Part shown: piece after piece, positions 18,146 through 26,638 of the stretch
How the letters are laid out: each line of letters opens with the position of its first letter
Position numbering within the stretch: position 1 is the stretch's first letter
Assembly: GCA_017305195.1 (NCBI GenBank)
Contig: JAFKMU010000060.1
Span: forward strand, 1-64,000
Source: Verrucomicrobiota bacterium
GTDB lineage: Bacteria > Verrucomicrobiota > Verrucomicrobiia > Chthoniobacterales > Terrimicrobiaceae
Length of the DNA stretch: 64,000 bases
Direction: 5' to 3'
Notes under the pieces: generated by a model
Databases searched by the model: none
What the model saw: only the letters and a program-made list of their open reading frames with translations
What the model was told of the DNA's origin: nothing
Made by a program: the position numbers and the translations under genes

Positions 18146-18714
18146 AGGCCTTTTCGTTGATCGAGTTACTTACGGTGATCGCTATCCTGGCCATCCTCGC
18201 GGTGGTGGCGATTCCGGCGGTGCAATCCATCGAGGTCGCACAATCTCTCAATCGCGGCGCCAGCCTGGTCGAGGACCAGTTTGCCCTCGCCCGGCAGACG
18301 GCCATCGCAAGAAATCGCGGCATTGAGGTGCGGTTGGTGGAGCTCAGTGACACGAGTGGAACTGGGATTCGAGGCATTCAGCTATGGATAGAGTCTGAGG
18401 ACGGCTCCACCCTGAGCGCCTTCAGCCGCTTGGAATCCCTTCCCTCGACGATCATCATATCCCAGAATCCTGCGCTTTCGCCTTTGCTCACGGCAGAGCC
18501 CGATCGGGCGGGGTCGGCGGTCTTCAGCGGCCAGGGACAGAGAAATTACCGGGCCTTCCGCATCCGGCCCTCGGGCTCGCTGGATAGCTTAGTCAATACG
18601 ACGAACAACTTCCTCACCATCTGCACCCCCCGGGACGTTTCCGCTCCTCCCCAAAACTACGCAACTCTGCGTATCAATCCTGTGACGGGGCGCGTCACCC
18701 AATATCGCCCATGA
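18142..18714 (+). CDS. Verru_Chthon cassette protein D (pseudopilin-like)
   Basis: A 190-aa protein starting MKAFSLIELLTVIAILAIL, a very short leader with a prepilin motif (Ala at -1, Glu at +5). The remainder resembles GspH/FimT-type minor pseudopilins (VEDQFALARQTAIARNRGIEVRL). It overlaps cassette C by four bases and cassette A by four bases, so the three are translationally coupled. It is identified as cassette D by sequence style, size and position. Confidence 0.85.
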   Translation: MKAFSLIELLTVIAILAILAVVAIPAVQSIEVAQSLNRGASLVEDQFALARQTAIARNRGIEVRLVELSDTSGTGIRGIQLWIESEDGSTLSAFSRLESLPSTIIISQNPALSPLLTAEPDRAGSAVFSGQGQRNYRAFRIRPSGSLDSLVNTTNNFLTICTPRDVSAPPQNYATLRINPVTGRVTQYRP

Positions 18715-21700
18715 ATCACAGAAGCTTCCAGACACCTCGCGAAAGGCCTGCGTCATCCGGCATTGCTCTCGTCATCGTCATGGCCATCCTGGTGCTCATT
18801 CTCGGGCTGGTTACCATCTTCCTGGCCCGCACTCGGGTGGAGCGAGGCGCCACCTCGGCCTACAGCGCCTCCTCCGCCACCCAGCGGTTGGCCGATCTGG
18901 CGACCAGCATGGTCAAGGGGCAGATCCGCGACGCCACCACGCAGGGCAATGCCGTCGCCTGGACCTCCCAGCCCGGGATGATCCGCACCTACGGGGCAGG
19001 GGCGCCGGGGAGCTTCACCGCGGGCGCCAGTCTGCTCCGGGTCTTTAAACTCTATTCTGCCCGGGAGCTCATCTCGACCACTTATGCCAATGGCACCGAT
19101 ACTCCGCCATCCTCATGGACGACGAGCACGGCTCTCTGGACCGACCTGAATGCTCCCATCATGGTTGATAATCCGAGTGCTGCCTCTGGCCCGGATGTGC
19201 CTCGCTATCCCATCCTGGACCCGGCAGCCCAGGATTCTGTTGAAGGCTTTGACATCACGGCCGGTCAAGCTCCTGCCGGCGCCGTTCTCTCCGGCTCCAC
19301 CGATGCCCGGCGCCTGCCGATGCCCGTCCGCTGGCTGTATGTGCTGCAGGATGGGACGATGGTGACGCCTCCGGAAACAAGCGGCACGACGGCCTCGGTC
19401 AGCGGAGCCACCGCCACCAATCCGATCGTGGGCCGCATCGCCTTCTGGACGGATGACGAGACTTGCAAGATCAATATTAACACCGCCTCGGAGGGATCGT
19501 TTTGGGATACGCCTCGCGTCGATACAACGGAAGATCGCAAGCTGGCAAACTATCAGCCGGCCCAAAATGAGTTCCAGCGCTACCCCGGCCATCCCGCCAT
19601 GGTTTCCCTGGCCCCGGTCTTTTTCGCCACCAGCTCGACGAGTACACCAGATCTCAGCACAGCCCAGCGCGAGGCGCTTTACCGTATCGCTCCGCGTATC
19701 GTGGGCGGAGGCTCCAATGCTGGTTCCGAGGTGGCGACGGGAGCTCTCAACCCCGATGCCGACCGCCTTTACGCTTCGGTTGACGAACTGGCCTTTGCCG
19801 CCGACCGCCAGGACCAGTCGGCAGAAAGCGGTCTGACCCGGGAGAAGCTCGAGGCTTCCAAATTCTTCCTCACGGCAAACAGCCAGGCTCCAGAGACGAC
19901 GCTTTTCAATACGCCGCGAGTGGCGATGTGGCCGATCTTCAAGGATCTGCCTGCCGCACGCGTGACCGCTTACGATCGGCTAATCGCCTTCGCCTCGACC
20001 ATCAACGGGCAGCCGTATTATTTCCAGCGGGAGGCGGCGCGCAGCACCACGTCGGATTGGGCAAACATCCCGCGCAATCGCAAACTCCTGCGTTACCTGC
20101 GCGCGCTTTCCGACAAACCCGAGCCGGGGTTTGGGCTATCACTCGTTTCGAAAACCTCTGTCACTGACCGCGATCAACTTCTGGTGGCGATGATGGACTA
20201 CATTCGATCCACCAATCTCTATGATGACAACCTGACTCCCACTACTTACTCCAGCGACGCCGCCGCCCAAAGCGCCGTGCAGTTCACCGCTGGGAGGCAA
20301 AGCGATGGGGTTTCTGTCTGGTCGGGTCATGGGGCCGTCGCTCCATTACGCGTGCCGTCTGGTCTGGCCGATGTCTCCGCCTACCCTGGGGAACCGGATG
20401 GCACATCGCTCATGGGCTTTGGCCGGTTTCACACCATTAGCGACGCCGCTCTGCTTTTCATCTGCACCGCCGACGGATCGGCCGGCACCAGCGCCTCGCC
20501 AGTACCCGGCAATCCCGTGGACGCCGCCAAGCGCGAGAGCAATAACCCGGATACAAACAACACCCTCGGCGGTGTCGCTCTCACGACGACGCAACGCCGC
20601 ATTCAGGCCATGCTCTTTTTTGATCTCTTCGCCGCGATGCAGGGGTGGACGCAGTATTCCGTCGATAGTTCCATTGATGTGGAACTCGTGGGTGGAAACT
20701 TCACCATCAACGATATCTCGTTGGCCTTTCCGACCTCAGCCAAGACAACCCAGGACAACCAGCAGTTGGACAACTATAGCCCCTGGGGCGGGTACATGGG
20801 ATTTCGGAAAAGCCTCACCAGCGCAAACTGGGTCAACTATCCCCTGATCAGCGTGCCGATCACCATCGAGGTGCCGTCGGGCTCAAATCCCGCGATGCAT
20901 TTCAAGGGCCCACAGACGGTAAAGCTCAAAATCTACGCCAAGCCGCCATCCAGCCGTGGCTCGGGAGACACTGATCTGGTGCAGACGATAGAGTTACACT
21001 TCCCGGAGGCAGACTTCCCGGTTCCAGAGCTTCGTACCTCCGGTACGGCTTCCGCTGGCACGACACCCGCGACTGTCATGCAAAACTGGTGGACCTTTAC
21101 GCGCACAGGCATCGGCGGCTCCATCGATCGCGGCCGCCTTTACTTCATCAAGGGGCAGTCGGCCAATGGCTTGGCCGGCAATATCATCTGGCCCGAGGAT
21201 ACCCTGCGAACCCTGATTCCCTACCATGGGGATCTCCGGCTCGTTGCCGGTTCCCATTACGTGCCGGTCGGCGTCTTTCAACCTTCCCCCGGCTATTTCG
21301 ACACGACCCGCCGCACCAGTACGGGTGCGCAAGATCCCTCCAATCCACTCCCGCAGATCAAAAACTCACTCACGGGCAGCAGCCGTTCCAATTATGAAGG
21401 AGGCGAGGGGTTTACCATGCCTCAACCTGCCGAGCGGCTCGTGGAAAATGCTGCTTACTCATCCGGAATCCTGCCCAAGTTTGGCCCCTTTGTGGACGAA
21501 GCAGGCGCAACGCATAGCGCCAGGGCTTATCAGGCCTACGGAGACTTTGACAATGGGACGGCGGTTACGGCGGACGGGCCCTACCTGAACAAACCCGACG
21601 AGGGAAACAATGCGCGCTCCGGGGGCGCCATCCCCTACTTCGGACAGAGCTGGGTGCAAGCAGCGAGCGGCCCAACCTTTTTCTCCCCCAACCGGCAGAT

Positions 21701-22589
21701 CCCCGGCCCCGGGATGTTCGGGTCGCTGCCCACCAGATTGTTTTCCGGCAACCAGCCTTTTGAGTCGGGTGGAAATCAGGCCCTGGATCGCGCCTGGAGG
21801 ACTCTGTTGGTACGTCCTCAAAGCGGACACCCGGGAGCAGTCAATCCGCCGGATCACTTGTGGCTGGATCTCTTCTGGATGCCCGTCGTCGAACCTTACG
21901 CGATTAGCTCGCCTTTTGCGACCGCTGGCAAGATCAACATGAACTACGAGATCGAGCCCTTCACCTATATCCGGCGAACGACCGGCCTGGTCTCGCTCCT
22001 GCGCTCGGAGCAGATCCTCGCCATCCCGAGCAGCGAAGCCTCCCGCTACAAAGGCGACAGCTCCAGCAGCCCGGCAGCCACCTTCCGGCTCCCGATCGAC
22101 GCGCACGAAACCCTTAAACAATTCGATGCACGCTTTCAGAATGACGAGGTTTTCCTCTCTCCCACCGAGATCTGCGACATCCATCTCATCCCCAAGGGAG
22201 AGACGCTCAACTCTGCAGGAACCAACGCAGACAGCGTGATGAAATCCTTCTGGCAAGCCCATGCGGTGACCGGCGACAACTCCCGCGAGCGGCCCTATAC
22301 GAACGTCCAAAGCCGACTTACAACAAAGTCCAACACGTACACCGTCCACTATCGAGTCCAGACACTGAAGAAACGCCCGGGCGGCAATGCCGCGGTGTGG
22401 AACGAAACATCCGACTCCATCACCGGCGAACTGCGGGGTTCGGAAACCATCGAGCGCTACATCAACCCAAATGACAAGACGACCCCGGACTACGCCGCTC
22501 TGTACTCGGACAATCCTTCCGCCAACCCGGCAGACCTGGGCACTTTTTACAAGTGGCGAACGGTTAACAGCCGGAAATTCCAACCCTGA
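18711..22589 (+). CDS. Verru_Chthon cassette protein A (large membrane-anchored exported protein)
   Basis: A 1292-aa protein with one N-terminal membrane anchor (IALVIVMAILVLILGLVTIFLA) after a short basic leader, recalling PilX/GspK-like proteins that work with pseudopilins. The remaining 1250 residues look extracytoplasmic and Ser/Thr/Pro-rich, with IAFWTDDETCKININTASEG, a phrase reminiscent of GspK-type helix-hairpin regions. It is the last and largest gene of the B-C-D-A set and matches cassette protein A in size and N-terminus. The function of the cassette is unknown; a pseudopilus-like assembly at the surface is inferred. Confidence 0.85.
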   Translation: MNHRSFQTPRERPASSGIALVIVMAILVLILGLVTIFLARTRVERGATSAYSASSATQRLADLATSMVKGQIRDATTQGNAVAWTSQPGMIRTYGAGAPGSFTAGASLLRVFKLYSARELISTTYANGTDTPPSSWTTSTALWTDLNAPIMVDNPSAASGPDVPRYPILDPAAQDSVEGFDITAGQAPAGAVLSGSTDARRLPMPVRWLYVLQDGTMVTPPETSGTTASVSGATATNPIVGRIAFWTDDETCKININTASEGSFWDTPRVDTTEDRKLANYQPAQNEFQRYPGHPAMVSLAPVFFATSSTSTPDLSTAQREALYRIAPRIVGGGSNAGSEVATGALNPDADRLYASVDELAFAADRQDQSAESGLTREKLEASKFFLTANSQAPETTLFNTPRVAMWPIFKDLPAARVTAYDRLIAFASTINGQPYYFQREAARSTTSDWANIPRNRKLLRYLRALSDKPEPGFGLSLVSKTSVTDRDQLLVAMMDYIRSTNLYDDNLTPTTYSSDAAAQSAVQFTAGRQSDGVSVWSGHGAVAPLRVPSGLADVSAYPGEPDGTSLMGFGRFHTISDAALLFICTADGSAGTSASPVPGNPVDAAKRESNNPDTNNTLGGVALTTTQRRIQAMLFFDLFAAMQGWTQYSVDSSIDVELVGGNFTINDISLAFPTSAKTTQDNQQLDNYSPWGGYMGFRKSLTSANWVNYPLISVPITIEVPSGSNPAMHFKGPQTVKLKIYAKPPSSRGSGDTDLVQTIELHFPEADFPVPELRTSGTASAGTTPATVMQNWWTFTRTGIGGSIDRGRLYFIKGQSANGLAGNIIWPEDTLRTLIPYHGDLRLVAGSHYVPVGVFQPSPGYFDTTRRTSTGAQDPSNPLPQIKNSLTGSSRSNYEGGEGFTMPQPAERLVENAAYSSGILPKFGPFVDEAGATHSARAYQAYGDFDNGTAVTADGPYLNKPDEGNNARSGGAIPYFGQSWVQAASGPTFFSPNRQIPGPGMFGSLPTRLFSGNQPFESGGNQALDRAWRTLLVRPQSGHPGAVNPPDHLWLDLFWMPVVEPYAISSPFATAGKINMNYEIEPFTYIRRTTGLVSLLRSEQILAIPSSEASRYKGDSSSSPAATFRLPIDAHETLKQFDARFQNDEVFLSPTEICDIHLIPKGETLNSAGTNADSVMKSFWQAHAVTGDNSRERPYTNVQSRLTTKSNTYTVHYRVQTLKKRPGGNAAVWNETSDSITGELRGSETIERYINPNDKTTPDYAALYSDNPSANPADLGTFYKWRTVNSRKFQP

Positions 22590-22606
22590 AAGTCCAGCGT
22601 GACGCT

Positions 22607-22626
22607 CCCGTTATCGCGATAACGGG
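22607..22626. promoter_or_regulatory. Operator palindrome, site 3 (upstream of the GH2 gene)
   Basis: CCCGTTATCGCGATAACGGG is a perfect 20-bp palindrome with the same GTTATC-N2-GATAAC core as sites 1 and 2 but different outer bases. It lies 46 bp upstream of the GH2 start and 17 bp after the cassette A stop. Being flanked by CCC/GGG it could also form a short hairpin, so a terminator for the cassette is an alternative reading, though no T run follows. Confidence 0.7.
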
Positions 22627-22672
22627 CGCTGTCCTTGCTGTAGCGAAGAGGCTCCGGAATTTGTAGTGCATC

Positions 22673-25600
22673 ATGGAATCCTCGTCCGCCGAATCCGCGC
22701 CCCTCGAAGAAAAACCTCCGGGCAACGACACCTTCGCTCACATCGCGCAAAAGGTGGGAGGCGGCGCTGGCGGGCTCGTCGAGAATTACCCGGAAGTCCT
22801 GCCTGATGTGGCGCTGCCCTGTGGCGCGTTTCAATCAGCTCACGATTTCCCGACCCTCCCGCGGGCTTCCACCGCGGAGGAGATGCGTGAGGAACTGGCG
22901 CAGCTTCGGGAAGAGTTCGCTCCGTTTCTCAAGGACTTCGGCTCACACCGGGAGGAAAGGCGACGGAAGTTTCCCGTGCGACAAGCGCAATGGCGTCTCG
23001 CGGGGAAAGGGGACGGCCGCCTGCCTGCACCGGAGAGCTCTGGCTGGCAAACCGTAAACATCCCACACTATGGCGGCCCGATCGGTCCAGCGGTGGCTTT
23101 TTACCGGCACGAGCTTGAGCTGCCGGAGAGAGTCACGACGCAAGAACGCCTCTTCCTTTGCTTTCGCGGTGCCGACTATCGGGCGGAGGTCTACTTGAAT
23201 GGCAGCTTTCTCACTCGGCATGAGGGCTTCTTCGAGCCCTTTGAAGTCGATGTCACCGAGGTGGCGCGACCGGGCCGCAACGAGCTGCTCGTGCGCCTGG
23301 AGAATGATTATATCGGACACGGCAACGAGGCCTGGGGCCAGAAGGGCAATGGAGAGAAACTCTATGCCGCGACGGGACTCGGTTGGGACGAGCCCGGGCT
23401 CGGCTGGCATCACTGCCCGCCCGGCATGGGGCTGTGCCAGGAGGTTTACTTCGAAACACGCTCCGCCGTGCATGTCCATGATCTTTGGGTGCGGCCGGTG
23501 CCGCTGGAGAATCGGGCGGAACTGCATGTCGTCGTTCGCAACTCCCTGGATGCCCCAGCCCCAGCATCTTGCACCTTCGCGTTGTCCGGCTCGAATTTCC
23601 CCGAGTCGATTTCCAGCGGTCGCGTCGACTGGGAGGCCATCGAGCCGGGACTCAATGCTTTCCGCATCGATCTGGCCCTGCCGCAGTTTCGCTGGTGGAC
23701 GCCGGAGACTCCCTGGCTCTACAAGGTACTGCTCGAAGCTTTCGATGATAAGGGAGCGCCTCTCGATACCGCGCTCTCCCGTTTCGGCATGCGCACCTTC
23801 GAGATCACCGAAACAGGCCCCGAGAAAGGGCGCATCCTCCTGAACGGACGGGAGATTCGCCTGCGCGGAGCAAATACCATGGGGCACGAGCAGCAGTGCG
23901 TCCTCCATGGCAATCTCGCTCAACTGCATGACGACATCCTGATCGCCAAGCACGCCGGGCTGAATTTTCTCCGGCTGACGCAGCGTCCGGTCGAGCAGGA
24001 AATCTACGACGCCTGCGATCGGCTGGGGATGATGGTGCAGACCGACCTGCCGCTTTTCGCCAAGGTGCCGCGCAGTCAATTCGCGGAGGGAGTGCGGCAG
24101 GCGGGAGCGATGGAGCGCCTCATTCGCGGGCACGCCGCCTGCGTGCTGGTGAGTTTCATCAATGAGCCTTTTCCTCTCTCATGGGGCGATACCACGCATC
24201 GACACATGAAGCGCGCCGAACTGGAGGGATTCCTCCGGGCGTGTTCCGAGATCGTTCGCTACGAAAACCCCGACCGGCAGATCAAGCCGGTGGATGGCGA
24301 CTACGATCCGCCGGCTCCGGGATTGCCGGATAATCATTGCTACTGCGGGTGGTATGCGGGACATGCCCTGGACCTCGGCAAGCTGCATCGCGGTCACTGG
24401 GTACCCACCAAACCGGGCTGGCGCTATGCCTGCGGGGAATTCGGCTCAGAGGGGCTCGACTCCCCCGACCTCATGCGCCGCCGCTACCCCGCAAGCTGGC
24501 TGCCCCTCGGCCCCGAGGATGCCTCCTGGACTCCCTCCCGCATCGCCCGTGCACAAACCGGGCCGATGCATGGCCTCTGGATGGATACGGAGGATTCCCT
24601 GGAGGGATGGGTCAATACAAGCCAGGAGCACCAGGCATGGATCACTCGTCTTATGACCCGCGCCTTCCGTCGCGACCGCAGGATGTCTTCATTCGCGATT
24701 CACCTGCTGATCGACGCCTTCCCTGCCGGGTGGATGAAGACGCTGGTGGACTGTGAACGCAATCCGAAACCCGCCTACTTCGCCTATCGCGATGCCCTCG
24801 CACCTCTGCTGGTGGACATTCGTCTCGACCGATGGGCCTGGTGGAGCGAGGAAACACTCAGCGCCGAGATCTGGATCTGCCACGACGGACAGGAAGCCCC
24901 TGCGGACAGCGAACTGCGTTATGTCCTGGAAGTCGACGGACATCCCGTCGCCTCGGGATGCACGCCGGCCGCCATCCCGGATTGCTCCAGCTTCTGTCAA
25001 GGGATAGTCAATATCTCCCTGCCACCGGTCTCCCGGCGTACAAACGCCAGCCTGCGCGCCGCCATCGTCTCCGCGCACGGGCAGATCCTCAACACCTCGG
25101 AGGAAAGGATCACCCTTTTTCCTCGAACGACCAAGGCATCCGCCCGGCCCGGCGTTTTCCTGTGGGAACCGAAGGATGAGGTTGCCGGACGATTCGTTGA
25201 AGGGCTTGGCCAGCTCCGGCAAACAACCCGCGCGCCCAGGCCGGGTGAAGTCATCGTCTCGAGTAAAGCGGAGATCTTTCCCATCATCGAACCGCAGATC
25301 GCCGCCGGGGCGACTCTCCTGCTGCTGGAGCTGCTGCCCGGTCACTACGAGATCGCCGGAGACAAAGTGACGATCGAAGCGGCAGGCTTCGGCCCACGAC
25401 ACTTCGTTTCCCGGGCCACAGGACACCCAGCCGTGCAGGGCTGCGAGAAAAACGACTTCCGGTTCTGGCACGATCCGGCGGAGGACGCCGCCACCGCCCT
25501 TTTGGATACCGTTTTCTTTGCCGACGGCTGGAAACCTGTATTGACAACATCCCAGGCGGGCTGGGGTATCGAAGGGCACAAGAAAGCTCTCGCCTGCGCG

Positions 25601-25708
25601 GAGCGCGAGATTGGTCGCGGACGCGTCATCATTTGCCAGGTAAAGATAGCCGGACGCACCTCAACCAACCCTCCGGCGGAGATCCTGCTCGACCGCTTGC
25701 TCGGATAG
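22673..25708 (+). CDS. Glycoside hydrolase family 2 protein (beta-galactosidase/glucuronidase/mannosidase type)
   Basis: A 1011-aa protein without a signal peptide. After an unusual 100-residue N-terminus come the GH2 sugar-binding domain (CFRGADYRAEVYLNG, HEGFFEPFEVDVT), an immunoglobulin-like domain (about 270-375) and a TIM barrel with LVSFINEPF (acid/base Glu498) and YACGEFGSEG (probable nucleophile Glu589). The C-terminal 350 residues add further beta-sandwich domains. The substrate cannot be read from sequence. It follows the cassette and carries its own copy of the LacI-type palindrome, so it is probably induced with the fucosidase operon. Confidence 0.88.
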   Translation: MESSSAESAPLEEKPPGNDTFAHIAQKVGGGAGGLVENYPEVLPDVALPCGAFQSAHDFPTLPRASTAEEMREELAQLREEFAPFLKDFGSHREERRRKFPVRQAQWRLAGKGDGRLPAPESSGWQTVNIPHYGGPIGPAVAFYRHELELPERVTTQERLFLCFRGADYRAEVYLNGSFLTRHEGFFEPFEVDVTEVARPGRNELLVRLENDYIGHGNEAWGQKGNGEKLYAATGLGWDEPGLGWHHCPPGMGLCQEVYFETRSAVHVHDLWVRPVPLENRAELHVVVRNSLDAPAPASCTFALSGSNFPESISSGRVDWEAIEPGLNAFRIDLALPQFRWWTPETPWLYKVLLEAFDDKGAPLDTALSRFGMRTFEITETGPEKGRILLNGREIRLRGANTMGHEQQCVLHGNLAQLHDDILIAKHAGLNFLRLTQRPVEQEIYDACDRLGMMVQTDLPLFAKVPRSQFAEGVRQAGAMERLIRGHAACVLVSFINEPFPLSWGDTTHRHMKRAELEGFLRACSEIVRYENPDRQIKPVDGDYDPPAPGLPDNHCYCGWYAGHALDLGKLHRGHWVPTKPGWRYACGEFGSEGLDSPDLMRRRYPASWLPLGPEDASWTPSRIARAQTGPMHGLWMDTEDSLEGWVNTSQEHQAWITRLMTRAFRRDRRMSSFAIHLLIDAFPAGWMKTLVDCERNPKPAYFAYRDALAPLLVDIRLDRWAWWSEETLSAEIWICHDGQEAPADSELRYVLEVDGHPVASGCTPAAIPDCSSFCQGIVNISLPPVSRRTNASLRAAIVSAHGQILNTSEERITLFPRTTKASARPGVFLWEPKDEVAGRFVEGLGQLRQTTRAPRPGEVIVSSKAEIFPIIEPQIAAGATLLLLELLPGHYEIAGDKVTIEAAGFGPRHFVSRATGHPAVQGCEKNDFRFWHDPAEDAATALLDTVFFADGWKPVLTTSQAGWGIEGHKKALACAEREIGRGRVIICQVKIAGRTSTNPPAEILLDRLLG

Positions 25709-25729
25709 TTCAGGAGTGGCGCACGACCG

Positions 25730-25779
25730 CACAGCGCTCTCGCTGGACTGCCTCCGGCAGCCTACGCTTGAGCGCTGTG
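25730..25779. terminator. Hairpin structure between convergent GH2 and LamG genes
   Basis: Ten-base arms CACAGCGCTC (25730-25739) and GAGCGCTGTG (25770-25779) enclose a smaller hairpin, CTGCC-TCC-GGCAG (25748-25760). The structure lies 21 bp after the GH2 stop and about 130 bp before the end of the convergent gene, the right place for a bidirectional terminator. No T run follows on either side. Confidence 0.45.
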
Positions 25780-25909
25780 TCAGAACACAAACCGGACGAC
25801 CGCACCAATAGGCTCTTGAGCTTCTGTGGTCCAGTTCAGGGGGTGAGATCACCACCCAACAATCCTCTATCCCTCCCCGGTCCAGTCTCAGGGTTCAAGG
25901 TCAGGGCCT

Positions 25910-26638
25910 TTACGCTGCCCGAGCGATTTTCAGCGAGGCGATTTCGTCCGGAGTGAGAGCCCGACGATAGACGGCCAGGCCCCCGATTTTTCCGACGAAC
26001 CAGTTTCCCATCGTACCCTGGCGATGGACGGCTCCCACGGTGAAGTCTGCGCTGCCGGCGAAGATGCCTCCGGGGTAGGGGAAGGGATTGAAGCCGGGCC
26101 TGGGGTGAAACTCGCCATCGAGATAGGCGCGGACTTCGTTCCCATCGTAGGTGAAGGCGGCGCAGTGCCAGTCGAAATACGGGACGCGCGCTCCGTCAAT
26201 GGCGGCATCCATGCACCACCGATGATTCGGCGTCGGCCCGCCGGAAGACGAGAGGTGCCCGCAGACATTATCCGCGCCGCCATGGATGCGGAGGTCGAGG
26301 AAGAGAGCATACTGGCGCTGGCATTCTGTCTCGTTCCACATCCCGGCGATCGCTTCGCACTCGATCTCGGGTTTCCTGTGCCGCTGGAGCCACGCGATTA
26401 CGCTCACGCTCTCCCTCAGGCGGAGCTCGCCGCACTCCGCGTGAGGGATGACGAAATACCGCCCTCGCGAGAGCCGGGCGCAATGGTCGCCAAAGATGCC
26501 GCCCTCGGTTTGCTCGATCGGTGTGGCGCCATCTCTCAGGCAGGCCGGGAAGCTGCCGATGGCGCAGCGAGGCTGCCCGGTCGGTTCCTGAAAATCCCAG
26601 AAGCTGACGAGACCGGAGATGTCCTTTGGGTGAATCAT
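25910..26638 (-). CDS. LamG-type concanavalin domain protein, apparently cytoplasmic
   Basis: 242 aa from the ATG at 26638, which overlaps the stop of the GH94 gene by four bases (ATGA). The protein is essentially one LamG/laminin-G-3 domain: LVSFWDFQEP at the start, FDWHCAAFTYDGNEVRAYLDG in the middle and KIGGLAVYRRALTPDEI at the end, all hallmark phrases of the family. LamG domains usually bind sugars outside the cell, but no signal peptide is visible here. Translational coupling to a phosphorylase suggests a sugar-binding or accessory role for that enzyme. Confidence 0.75.
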   Translation of the reverse strand: MIHPKDISGLVSFWDFQEPTGQPRCAIGSFPACLRDGATPIEQTEGGIFGDHCARLSRGRYFVIPHAECGELRLRESVSVIAWLQRHRKPEIECEAIAGMWNETECQRQYALFLDLRIHGGADNVCGHLSSSGGPTPNHRWCMDAAIDGARVPYFDWHCAAFTYDGNEVRAYLDGEFHPRPGFNPFPYPGGIFAGSADFTVGAVHRQGTMGNWFVGKIGGLAVYRRALTPDEIASLKIARAA

